Shown here in pieces: positions 1-10,619 of a DNA stretch of 64,000 nucleotides. Position 1 is the stretch's first letter. The number at the start of each line of letters is the position of its first letter. Source of the DNA: Paramacrobiotus metropolitanus. Taxonomy: Eukaryota; Tardigrada; Eutardigrada; Parachela; Macrobiotidae. Location: NCBI RefSeq assembly GCF_019649055.1, contig NW_026570259.1, forward strand, positions 620,001 through 684,000. The letters are read 5' to 3'. Both the position numbers and the translations under genes were made by a program. The notes under the pieces were generated by a model, which did no database searches, was not told the origin of the DNA, and saw only the letters and a program-made list of their open reading frames with translations.

Positions 1-304
1 CCATATTTTCCATAGGTTTGCCAATAGATTTTTGTTTTTTTTTATTAACCAGTGGTCAGAAGATGGTTTCGCCAGGTCTTAAGTATGGGAAACGTAAAGA
101 GCGCTTGAAGAAGTTTACACTGCACAGCAATAAAAAGTACTTAACATATTGACTGTAACCACAGAGACTATAATTATAGCGGATACATAAATACTTTCTT
201 TTTTGTGTAGACGATAATAATTATTATTTGAGCAGTAAATTACGTAAACGTCCATAAAAGGTAAAGTACATCGCCCAGTATGTCGCCTGTACAGTATCTA
301 TACG

Positions 305-860
305 TTAGAACATAAAAACATCAGAAGTCAGAACGTCAAAAGGCAGAACGTCAGGTAATCCGAACGTGAAAAAATAATAACGTCAGAACGTGAAAAATCA
401 AAAACGTCAGAAATTCAAAACGTCAAAATATCAAAACGTTAGAACGTGAGAATATCAGAACGTTTATCGTCAGAATATCAGAACCTTAGAAGGTCAGCAA
501 GTGAAAATTTAAAAACGTCAGAAATTCAGAACCTCAGATTATCAGAACGTTATAACATCAGAATATCAGAACGTCAGAACGTCAGAACGTGAAAAATTAA
601 AAACGTCAGAAATTCAGAACGTCAGAATATCAGAACGTTAGAGCGTCAGAACGTTAGAGCGTCAGAACGTTAGAACGTCAGAACATCAGAATGTCAGAAT
701 GTGAAAAATTAAAAACGTCAGAACGTCAGAAGGCCAAAACGTAAGAACGTCAGAAGTTCAGAACGTCAGAGGGTTCAGAACGTCAGAGGGTTCAGAACGT
801 CAGAGGGTCAGAACGTTAGAAAAATCAGAACGTAAAATATTAAAACCATAGAACGTTATT
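305..860. repeat. 8-9 bp minisatellite, GAACGTCA-type
   Basis: Short degenerate tandem repeats built on GAACGTCA/GAACGTTA, with A-rich spacers and some higher-order repetition (a GTGAAAAATTAAAAACGTCA block recurs). No open frame of note. The first 300 bases are AT-rich unique sequence in which I see nothing. Confidence 0.85.
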
Positions 861-1049
861 ACGCCTCATAAAATACGACTACCAAAGCGTATATACGATT
901 TCAATCTTAGTTTTAAATAAATCACATATTCCATACCTTCCTAACTATCCAAAAGTTTTAGTATAGATATTTCCCGTATGCTTATCTATCCTTTGAAAAT
1001 ATTCATAATTTCCAGTACTTAAGTGCCGAGCGCGGATGCGCGAGGCTAC

Positions 1050-3281
1050 CTTGTATATACAAGCTCAACCTCGGCCTTCGGCCTCGGCTGAGAATTTTTA
1101 GAATTGAAGAAAGTAATGGGGTAGTTTTATAAATATTTAGGAAAAGGAATTTAACAGGATTGGAAATGTGGTTTGTTTTGAATTTGTCATTGCCGTCATT
1201 AAGTACTCAATGCTATAGAATTTAGCTAAGTCCGTTAATTATTTCGGTAGACGGTTGAAATTGTAAATTTTTTTTTGCTTTACTGCGTTTTCCCGTTATG
1301 GTACAACCACGTTGCAAGGCGTAAAGCAAAATTGCGCTTCGCATTAGTAACCTTGTGTTGCGCAATAAAGAGTATATTGTGTAAATCAATAACTGAATTA
1401 CGTTAATATCTTATTATAAATACAATAAACAGAGCTTTAAATATAAAGAGGCAACCATAAATATTAAACATATACATGTACTAATGGAAGTGCCATCGTT
1501 AAATCGTCGTCTACAAAGAAGGTTGAGCCAAATAACCCATCGCCCAAAAATATTATTAATAACATATCGAGCGAATCCTGATTATGTCTGATCGAAAAAA
1601 TTCCTTTTTGTTTGTAAGACCGGCGAAAATCCTTACACCTCCGTTTAACCGCCAAAAACCCATCCTCTCTGTCTAACCGACGAAAATCCTGGCCCCTGTG
1701 TCTGACTCGCGAAAATCCCTACCCCTCTATTCTAACCGGTGAAAATCCCTGTACTTCTCTCTGACCGGCGAAAGTCTTGTCTTTCTATCTGACCGGCAAA
1801 AATCCATGTACTTCTATCTGACCGGGGAAAATCCCTGTATTTCTATCTGACCGGCAAAAATCCCTGTCTTTTTATCTGACCGGCGAAAATCCCTGTGCTT
1901 CTATCTGGCCGGCGAAAATCCCTACCCCTCTGTTCTAACCGGCAAAAATCTTTATCTTTTTATCTGACCGGCAAAAATCCCTGTACTTCTATCTGACCGG
2001 CGAAAATCCCTGTACTTCTATCTGACCGGCGAAAATTCCTGTATTTCTATCTGACCGGCGAAAATCCCTGTACATCTATCTGACCGGCGAAACTGCCTGT
2101 ACTTCTCTCTAACCGGCGAAAGTCCTTGTACTTCTGTCTGACCGGCGAAAATCCCTGTATTTCTATCTGACCGGCGAAATCCCTGTCTTTCTATCTGACC
2201 GGCGAAAATCCCTGTACTTCTATTTGACCGGCGAAAATCCCTGTATTTCTTTCTGACCGGCGAAAATTCCTTCCCCTATGTCTCACCAATTATACATTTT
2301 CGCCAAACAGCTATTAGTTACCTTATGTTAAGCCAATCAGCGAAATTCGTTTTTGGTCATGTTTTGTAATTGAAATGACGAGAAGATTGAAAAACCAAGC
2401 TGTAAGGACAAATAACTCGATTTAAGCGTTTTTAAGCTATCGTGGGGGAATCAACGCCGAAAAGATAGGAGAAACATAAAGAAAGACGGCCAAGTTCGCT
2501 CTGTATATAAATAATAAATAATACTAATTGCAAAAATATGTACATGACTACATGTACAGAACCAGGCTACCCCCCACGGTAGTGTCACATTAATCAGTCT
2601 GTTTTACGTTACGCCTTTCGCGTTTCTGTGTTTTCACTATATCCACAATATTAACAGTGTTAACTCGTAACTAACGGTATAGTGCTCTTTGGCTCATGAA
2701 TTTCTAACGATAAGCCAATCAGCGAAATTTGTTTCGAACGCGTTTTGTGAATCGGAGGACGAAAAGATCGAAAAACAAAAGTCGTTGACGCAAACTACAT
2801 GCTTTTAAGCGCTTTTCGAGCTATCATGTAAAAATAAGTATCGACCGGTGTAAGAGTAACTGTTTCAAAATAATAATTATTTTTATCTGCTGCATTCAAA
2901 ATTTGCATTCCCGTAAAATGAGACAAACGAGTGGACAAACCGAGTACGTATGTGTGTGTCAGTGTATGTTTGCTAAATCTATGCCCTTTGGTTTAACAAT
3001 ATGCATATAGTACCTATACATATGTTCGTACAAATGCCATGAGTCAGCGGTTAGGTTCGAAAGTTACGCATTTCCGCCAATCCTCTGTTACTTTTTAATG
3101 ATCGACCTATCAGCGAAATTTGCTTTGGAGCCGTTTCGTAAATCGGAGAATGAAAAGATCGAAAAACGAAAGTCGTTGCCGCAAACTACATGATTCTAGG
3201 GATTTTTTGAGCTATCTCGTAAAAATTAGTGTCCAACCGTGTAGGAGGAGATGTTGGCCAAAAAAACGACTCAGTTAGCTT
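1050..3281 (+). repeat. 2.2 kb tandem satellite-like unit, copy 1
   Basis: Starts at a TGTATATACAAGCTCAACC motif followed by a CCTCGGCC-rich palindromic stretch and runs to the same motif at 3282, where copy 2 begins. Inside are a unique-looking 5' part, the 29 bp minisatellite (1616-2290), and three copies of a ~380 bp subrepeat marked by TCAGCGAAATTCG and GATCGAAAAAC motifs near 2336, 2710 and 3109. No protein-coding signal is visible. A related unit lies inverted at about 45.8-48.05 kb. Confidence 0.75.
1616..2290 (+). repeat. 29 bp minisatellite array A
   Basis: About 23 degenerate direct copies of a ~29 bp unit containing CCGGCGAAAATCCCTGTAC and TTCTATCTGA. Units follow one another without unique spacers, so this is a minisatellite and not a CRISPR-type array. 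Confidence 0.85.
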
Positions 3282-5695
3282 TGTATATACAAGCTCAACC
3301 TCGGCCTCCGGCCTCGGTTGAGAATTTTTAGAATTGAAGAAAGTAATGGGGTAGTTTTAAAAATATTTAGGAAAAGGAATTTAACTGGATTGGAAATGCG
3401 GTTTGTTTTGAATTTTCATTGTCGTCATTAAGTACTCAATGCTACAGAATTCAGCTAAGTTAGTTAGTTATTTCGGTAGACGGTTGAAAGTGTAAAATTT
3501 CTTTTTGCTTTACTGTGTTTTCCCGTTATGGTATAACCACGTCGCAAGGCGTAAAGCGAAATTGCGCTTAGCATTAGTAACCTCGTGTTACGCAATAGGG
3601 AGTATGTTGTGTAAATCAGTAATTGAATTATTACGTTGATATCTTATTATAAATATAATAAACAGAGCTACAAAATTAATATAAAGAGGCAACCATAAAT
3701 ATTAAACATACACATGTACTAATGAAAGTGCCATCGTTAAAATCGTCGTCCACAAAGAAGGTCGAGCCAAATAGCATATCGGCCAAAAAAAATTATTATT
3801 AACATATCGACCGAATCCCTGCTCCACTGTCTGACTGAAAAAATTCCCTTTTTTATATGACCGGCGAAATCCTTTACATCTCCGTCTAACCGCCAAAAAT
3901 CCCATCCTTACTATCTGACCGGCGAAAATCCCTGTACTTTTATCTAACCGGCGAAGATCCCTGTACTTCTACCTGATCAGAGAAAATCTTTGTAGTTTTC
4001 TCTGACCGGCGAAAACCGGTGTATTTCTATCTGACCGGCGAAAATCCCTGTACTTCTATCTGATCAGCGAAAATCTTTGTAATTCTATCTGACCGGCGAA
4101 AATCCTGTATTTCTATCTGACCGGCGAAAATTCCTTACGTCTATCTGATCGGCGAAAATCCCTGTATTTCTATCTGACCGGCGAAAATCCCTGAATTTCT
4201 ATCTGACCGACGGAAATCCCTATACTTCTATCTGACCGGCGAAAACCCTGTGTTTCTATCTGGCCGGCAAAAATCCCTGTACTTCTATTTGACCGGCGAA
4301 AATCCCTGTACGCCTGTCTGACCGGCGAAAATTTCTGTACTTCTATCTCACCGGCGAAAATCCCGGTACTTCTATATGACCGGCGAAAATCGCTGTATTT
4401 CTATCTGGCCGGTGAAAATCCTGTATTTCTATCTGACCGGCGAAAATCCCTGTATTTCTATCTGACCGGCGAAAATCCCTGTTTTTGTATCTGACCGGCG
4501 ATAATCCCTGCATTTCTATCTGACCGGCGGAAATTCCTGTACTTCTACCTGACCGGCGAAAATCCCTGTATTTTTATCTGATCGGCGAAAATCCCTTTCC
4601 TTATCTCTCACCAATTATACATTTCTGCCAATCAGCTATTTGTTACCTTATGTTAAGCCAATCAGCGAAATTCGTTTTGGTCATGCTTTGTTATTCGAAT
4701 GACGAGAAGATCGAAAAACTAAAGTCAAAAGGACAAATAACACGATTTAATTGAGCGCTTTTTAAGCTATCGTGGGAAAATCAGCGCCGAAAGGATAGGA
4801 GAAAAATGATGAAAAACGGCCAAGTTTAGCTCTTTATATAAATAATAGTAATTGTAAAAATATGTACATGACTACATGTATAACCAGGCTACCCCCCACG
4901 CTAGTGCCACATCAATCAGTCTGTTTTACGTTACGCTTTTTTGCATTTCTGTATTTCCACTATATCCATAATATTAACAGTATTAACTAACCGTATAGTG
5001 ATCTTTGGCTCCTAAGTGTCGTTGTACCGCATGCTATTAGTCAGCGGTTTTCGTTCGAAACGTTTCGCATTTCCGCCAATCCTTTTTTTTAATTTCTAAC
5101 GATAAGCCAATCAGCGACATTCGTTTCGAATGCGTTTTGTCAATCGGAGGACGAAATAATCGAAAAACAAAAGTCGTTGACGCAAACTACATGCTTTTAG
5201 GCGCTTTTCGAGCTATCGTGTAAAAATAAGTATTGAACGATGTAAGAGTAACTGTTTCAAAATAATAATTATTTTCATCTGCTGCATTCAAAACTTGCAT
5301 TCCCGTAGAATGAACCAACCGAGTGGACAAACCGAGTACGTATGTGTGTGTCAGTGTGTATTTGCTAAATGTATGCCCTTTGGCTTAACAAAGCCTCTTA
5401 ATATGCATAATTATACTGTAGTATACATATGTTCGTACATATGCCATGAGTCAGCGGTTTAGGTTCGAAAGTTACGCATTTCCGCCAATCCTCTGTTACT
5501 TTCTAATGATCGACCTATCAGCGAAATTCGCTTTGGAGCCGTTTCGTAAATCGGAGGATGAAAAGATCGAAAAACGAAAGTCGTTGCCGCAAACTACATG
5601 ATTTTAGGGATTTTTTTAGCTATCGTGTAAAAGTTAGTGTCGAACGGTGTAGGAGGAGATGTTGGCCGAAAAAACGGCTCAGTTAGCTTTGTATA
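3282..5695 (+). repeat. 2.4 kb tandem satellite-like unit, copy 2
   Basis: Head-to-tail duplicate of the unit at 1050-3281, with the same order of parts: CTCAACCTCGGCC start, minisatellite at 3834-4610, then subrepeats near 4662, 5110 and 5520. It diverges from copy 1 by scattered substitutions and by a longer minisatellite. It ends at a TTTGTATATATAA sequence next to unique DNA. Confidence 0.75.
3834..4610 (+). repeat. 29 bp minisatellite array B
   Basis: About 26 copies of the same CCGGCGAAAATCCCTGTAC-type unit as array A. Copy number differs from array A, which shows expansion or contraction after the 2.2 kb duplication. Confidence 0.85.
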
Positions 5696-5975
5696 TATAA
5701 TAATATGCCCATGCCAGTTACATTAACTGTCGCCACTGTCAAGTTAGACGGTGGTTTTGTGAAAGAATGAAAGAATGTAAAGTGCTGATTATGTACAAAT
5801 GCTATATCTTCGGCTGTCGTAACACTAGATAGGGTGTACATCCAACAATGTTTCAAACTTTAAAATTTTGGATTTAACGGCCTTGCACCGAATTTCGCAT
5901 ACTAGTTTTTAACAAGGTCACAAAGATTACCGATACACATATCATTCGATACACAAGTCAATTATCAACAACTTA

Positions 5976-6117
5976 TTGGGACCAGTTTTTCAAAAATTTC
6001 CATTTTAGAATCATGAAAATTTAATAGGTATCCGCTGGTGTGCGTTTTTACCTACCTCATAAAGTTTACACAGTCATTACCCGATAATCAAACCGAAAAT
6101 CGAAAAACTGGTCCCAA
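5976..6117. repeat. Perfect 16 bp inverted repeat pair
   Basis: TTGGGACCAGTTTTTC at 5976-5991 is exactly inverted at 6102-6117, with about 110 bases between. It could be the ends of a tiny inverted-repeat element, but I see no convincing target duplication. The rest of 5696-6466 holds no gene that I can support. Confidence 0.45.
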
Positions 6118-6570
6118 GCTTTTGTAGAGCACACTTTTCTTAATCTGGCGCTGTGTATTTGGTTTGATAAGAATGCGATGGCAAAGACTAGTTTGCAGAA
6201 GAACTCCTAAAATTTATTGTTCGTGAAACAACAAAATCCAGTGTACGTGGTAAATGCGCAGTCTGAAACAAACATATGGCGCATGCAGCAATAAGAGGGT
6301 ATACAAGAGTGGCCACTGGCCAGCTAGCCCGCATATGGACGGCCGGGAGTGGGCAGTTTCACTACGACTGGAGCCGTTCAGTAACTGAAAGCTAATACAA
6401 ACAAATACGAATACGACAATAAGACATGCGCAGTAAGTAAAAACATCGAAGTAATAAAGGACTACTCTTAGAAGGGCGGACGCCTGCGACAGGAGAACAC
6501 TGCTGATTCTATAAATGAAATTTAAATATGAATTTCTGAATTTACTGAAGATACTGAAGAAATAAAAATC

Positions 6571-6642
6571 TGCCGATGACGGGACTCGAACCCGTGCCAG
6601 CTGCGTCTGTAGCCGTCCGTCTTACCACTGATCTACACCGGC
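6571..6642 (-). tRNA. tRNA-like sequence, copy 1 (anticodon arm degenerate)
   Basis: Read on the minus strand, the 72 nt form a 7 bp acceptor stem (GCCGGTG with CATCGGC, one G-U) plus discriminator A. They also form a perfect 5 bp T arm (ACGGG/CCCGT around TTCGAGT), and contain Pol III A-box-like (AGATCAGTGGTAAGAC) and B-box (GGGTTCGAGTCCC) sequences. The D stem is weak. The only loop with T33 (CTACAGA) has no pairable stem, so no anticodon can be assigned. It is probably a tRNA pseudogene or tRNA-derived repeat, not a decoding tRNA. Confidence 0.5.
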
Positions 6643-7052
6643 TGCATTATTAAATCTTCTTAAGATTTTAGCGCACTGTGCGACTGCCTATCATCCCCGC
6701 TGCAAGACAGCGAAGCCCCTTGAGCGTAGTCTGATAACAACAGTGCAACAGTGCGTGATACGTACTCCTTCGTACAAGCGCCCCTTCTCTCCGATAACAT
6801 TGCTGTTGTACTGCAGGCTGTCCACGTATTGTCCGTTTTCTTACACGGTGCTACTGCTATCCGTTTTCTTACACGGTGCGTGTGGAGCCAAGCCTATTGC
6901 TGTACTTTAAATACACCCGGAGGGGTGAACCAACGGATCTGCTACCATCTTAGAAGGGCGGACGCCTGCGACAGGAGAACACTGCTGATTTTATAAATGA
7001 AATTTAAATATGAATTTCTGAATTTACCGAAGATACTGAAGAAATAAAAATC

Positions 7053-7124
7053 TGCCGATGACGGGACTCGAACCCGTGCCAGCTGCGTCTGTAGCCGTCC
7101 GTCTTACCACTGATCTACACCGGC
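7053..7124 (-). tRNA. tRNA-like sequence, copy 2
   Basis: Same 72 nt sequence as the copy at 6571-6642, in the second 481 bp repeat. The acceptor and T arms are intact and the anticodon arm does not fold. Confidence 0.5.
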
Positions 7125-7533
7125 TGCATTATTAAATTTCTCAAGATTTTAGCGCACTGTGCGACTGCCTATCATCCCCGCTGCAAGACAGCGAAGCCCC
7201 TTGAGCGTAGTCTGATAACAACAGTGCAACAGTGCGTGATACGTACTCCTTCGTACAAGCGCCCCCTTCTCTCCCGATAACACTGCTGTTGTACTGCAGG
7301 CTGTCCACGTATTGTCCGTTTTCTTACACGGTGCTACTGCTATCCGTTTTCTTACACGGTGCGTGTGGAGCCAAGCCTATTGCTGTACTTTTTATACACC
7401 CGGAGGGGTGAACCACGCTCTGCTACCATCTTAGAAGGGCGGACGCCTGCGACAGGAGAACACTGCTGATTCTATAAATGAAATTTAAATATGAATTTCT
7501 GAATTTACTGAAGATACTGAAGAAATAAAAATC

Positions 7534-7605
7534 TGCCGATGACGGGACTCGAACCCGTGCCAGCTGCGTCTGTAGCCGTCCGTCTTACCACTGATCTACA
7601 CCGGC
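7534..7605 (-). tRNA. tRNA-like sequence, copy 3
   Basis: Third copy, in the truncated last 481 bp repeat. The sequence is unchanged, so the tRNA-like part is as well kept as the rest of the repeat. Confidence 0.5.
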
Positions 7606-7656
7606 TGCATTATTAAATCTTCTTAAGATTTTAGCGCACTGTGCGACTGCCTATCA

Positions 7657-8067
7657 CTACTGCCAATTCATTGAGGCCAGTTCAGCCAGCGACACTTCAT
7701 GTGTTCCTTTGCCAGGCCCGTTGTTTTTCCCATCCCCATACTGCACACGTATGTATTCCAGCAATGGTGCCGGATACACCAGGCAGATGACTTTCGCGTG
7801 ATCGTATTTAATAACTTTCTCCACGTGCTATTAGTAAAAATTTTCACTCCTTAACTGTTATTGCGATTATTTATTCCACTTTCGAAGCAAATAAAAGTGA
7901 CATACCAAGATCTGTTTGGCTAGCGCTCTGTAAATCAAAAAGCGGCGCTGCTTGTCATTCTTTCCAACAGACGCAGCTTTGGTGATGAAATCCACCAAAG
8001 CATCCGGGTACGGCAGAATATACGTAAAAGGGAAATCAGCGTTGGCGGATGCCGAGAATATAATCAT
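7657..8067 (-). CDS. Hypothetical 110-aa protein, two exons
   Basis: Model: exon 1 8067-7906 (ATG at 8067, directly preceded by an in-frame TGA), intron with GTATGT donor and TAG acceptor, exon 2 7827-7657 ending in TAG. Both exons end in phase 0 and the joined frame is 110 codons. Exon 1 carries an aromatic stretch (FPFTYILPYPD) and a basic segment. Exon 2 carries a hydrophobic strand (KVICLVYPAPLLEYI) followed by a glycine-rich turn (YGDGKNNGPGKG). There is no signal peptide or membrane helix. I do not recognise the family. It lies between the 481 bp repeats and the hairpin cluster, and could be a fragment of a larger gene. Confidence 0.4.
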
Positions 8068-8353
8068 TTGTCATTGTGCTTTTTAATTACTTATACAACT
8101 TACTCGTTTACTCGAAAAGCCTGTTCCAGTGTCTCCATAGTAGCTAAATTATCAAATATCCAAATAATTTTTAGAAACGTAGAGAAAAGTAAGTTCTATC
8201 GTGTAAGTAACTTTCGTTTGAAAGAAATTTCTGTGCTAACTTATGAGAACTACAGTATTTTCCTGGTGCAGACAACTCAATTTCCAAAATGCCACTTCTT
8301 TTATTTTCTATTCAAGAAAGAAACGAGGTGAGAGGAGGAGTGGCCTCACCGCA

Positions 8354-8680
8354 CACCCGCACTGGTGCGGGTGCTAAGTTGTTTTGCTGTTTTTCGATAG
8401 TGATTTTCTCCATCTGCCAGATCTTCGGTCTGGCAGATTCTTCAGTTGCTAGCCATCGTCGTCTGAGTAACTTGCTGCTCTTTTGGCCCCGCAGCATTCT
8501 GAATGCTGCGGGAGCTTCTGTAGTGCTATATGAATGGGATAAAGTGTGCAGTTGATTGTCGGGTGTCTTGCGTTTCCGCATAACTCGTAGTATACAACAC
8601 TGCTCACTCTGCAGGATAGATTCCGTTTCTGTCTCTGTCCGTGGATTCTTCCTAGATCCACCATCATAGAGGGTTCTCTA
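8354..8680. other. Cluster of five hairpins
   Basis: Consecutive palindromes: CACCCGCAC/GTGCGGGTG (8354-8373, loop 2), ATCTGCCAGA/TCTGGCAGAT (8412-8438, loop 7), CCCGCAGCATTC/GAATGCTGCGGG (8488-8512, loop 1), GTGGAT/ATCCAC (8641-8661) and TAGAG/CTCTA (8667-8680). The first three stems are perfect and 9-12 bp. Short open frames crossing this stretch on both strands look like by-products of the palindromes. This may be a structured RNA or a mobile-element end; I cannot tell which. Confidence 0.6.
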
Positions 8681-8948
8681 CTCCAGACAGAAAGTAACAC
8701 CAGACAACCAATCAAAGCAGTAGCATACATATTAATATGTCTCTATTGCATAAGCTCCGGCTTTGTACGCGCTTTTGTTTAAATTCCGCTTCTTCTTTGG
8801 TGTATTTAGAGGAGAATTGCCGGGCAATCCCAAGACCGTTCTTGGCAATCCTCGTCTGCGCTTATTTGGTTTAGGTGACGCAACGCATGGCAGGCGCGGG
8901 GGCAGGGTCAGAGGATCGCAATCTTGAAATTCTTGCATAGAGTAATTT

Positions 8949-10608
8949 TCATTTGACACTTGCATCGAAATCAACTTCTGGTAACGGAGCCGGCATGTCG
9001 GTTTTGATTTCAATAGTTTTTTTCCAGGATTTTCTACGACGCTGGTACTGGCGCTCACGAATTATATTACGTTGCTCGGCGTAAAGAGCGAATTCTTGCG
9101 GCATATCCAATTTTAAACGTTCGAATAAACGGCGAACGTAAAAAGCATAGCCGTCCTTCCAAATACTGACGGCAGCGCTGTTTCCGTAGTGCACACATCG
9201 TGCAGAAGAATACTTTTTCTGCAAATAATAATGGTAAAAATAGTGCTTACCTATGTACTGCTACATATATACTGTACTTTGCTACATATATAAGTACTGT
9301 GCATACATATATGTACTGTACATAGTCGATTTGAACGTCGGGCCCGTATGAGCCTTGCACGGTCGTATACGACTTGGCATCGCTGTCTTTTGTTACCCTC
9401 GCATATCTGCAAAATGTTTTGGATGTTGTTTGTTGGTATCAAACAGGTGGGTTTTATTAATATACATACACCGGCAGCCGCTGCACTACAATCTGCATGC
9501 AGTGCTGGTACTGCCGAGCATACCACAATGTCTTCGGCATGCTATGACCTTTTATTACAAATAATTATACGAGTGTTTACTGTATACAGTATATACTATA
9601 AATTTCCGCATGCCCATCCATACGCTTAGCGCTATCGACTGTGGGTGTATGTACACATTTTTATGTTTTTATGAAGTTAACTCCAGATTATGTAAAATGC
9701 AGTGCTGATTTGTAATAAATATGACTACAACTGCAGAGTTGTGCTATACAAGTATGACAAAAATATTGTTAGTGTTGTACTTACTGTAACTGATACTGCG
9801 GAACAGACCTCCCGAAAGCGCGCTGTAATCCATTGCCTTCCATAGTTCCGGAACTTGCTGCGTGATTCACAAAACATTTGGGATCCGTTGCTGAATCCAA
9901 ATTGCCGTTTTTGTTTGGGCAATCTTTGTGTTCACATTTTACGGTGCAAACTTCCGTATCCAACACTTTTCGCGTTATGCTTGATAAAACGGTGGCTACG
10001 CCGTGCGTCGATTTAGCACCAGCCGTCATCCACGAGCAATCAATAGAAACATTTGTTTTGCCGATTTCCCCTTTCCGTAAGCCGTGGTGTTGCCGCACTT
10101 CCATGGCTGCTCTGTGTTTGCTTTCATCGGCAATAATGACTTCTGAACACGCTTGTACTGCATTGCAGATTGTATCGTATGCTCCCCCGGACAGTGGACA
10201 CAGGCCAATTGCTGATAAAAATCCACTTAGCCGCTTATGTTTCATATCAAACAGATGACCGGCAGTGACCACAGAGACATTACAATCACGCTGGAGACTT
10301 TCATAGTAATCACTTCGCACTAACTTAGACGAGTAGAATTCCCGCGAATGATTACCACACGAAATTTTGAGTTTAAAAGACAGTCCAGATTTAGAAACAA
10401 TCGATAGTCGGCTTTGGCGTTTGCAGACATCGGCACCATTTTTCGTATGAGTAACATGGTTACAATCACCTTCAAGTAAATCTCTCAATAAATCACTGTC
10501 AAACAGAAGGTTTTCAGGAAAAGCACGAGAATTGCCAATCTTCGTCGTATTGCGTTGTTTTCCTTTGGTGAAATTTCGAACTTTTTCATGACTTCTTATG
10601 CGAGGCAT
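8949..10608 (-). pseudogene. Mutator-like transposase gene, split and probably internally deleted
   Basis: Main exon 10608-9785 (274 codons) starts with a basic MPRIRSHEKVR segment. At about residues 187-192 it has the NVSIDCSW motif, followed by a strand ending KVLDTEV, a Cys-rich stretch (CTVKCEHKDC) and NHAASSGTMEGNG near 249-260. From memory this order fits the Mutator/MULE-type transposase domain with its catalytic Asp (here D190). A GTAAGT donor at 9784 joins in phase to 9406-9251, which encodes a DSDAKSYTTVQ segment that fits the next family block. A last piece, 9228-8949, resembles the C-terminal block (NSAAVSIWKDG, R-rich tail). The roughly 200 residues expected between the last two blocks are missing, and the last splice phase does not close. 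It is therefore most likely an inactive copy. Confidence 0.6.
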
Positions 10609-10619
10609 ATTGTAAATTT

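Larger units (their letters stand above)
6467..7653. repeat. 481 bp tandem repeat, about 2.5 copies
   Basis: Units start at CTTAGAAGGGCGGACGCCTG at 6467, 6949 and 7430 (periods 482 and 481). They are nearly identical. The third copy breaks off at about 7653, just after its tRNA-like sequence. Each unit contains one 72 nt tRNA-like sequence on the minus strand. Small open frames in the unit have no coding character. Confidence 0.85.

Noticed and set aside
1616-2290. CRISPR-like array
   Set aside because: Repeats touch one another without unique spacers of constant size, and vary throughout; this is a minisatellite in an animal genome.
8068-8331. 87-codon frame on the plus strand
   Set aside because: AT-rich, biased to Phe/Ser/Tyr, no splice or start support; probably chance.
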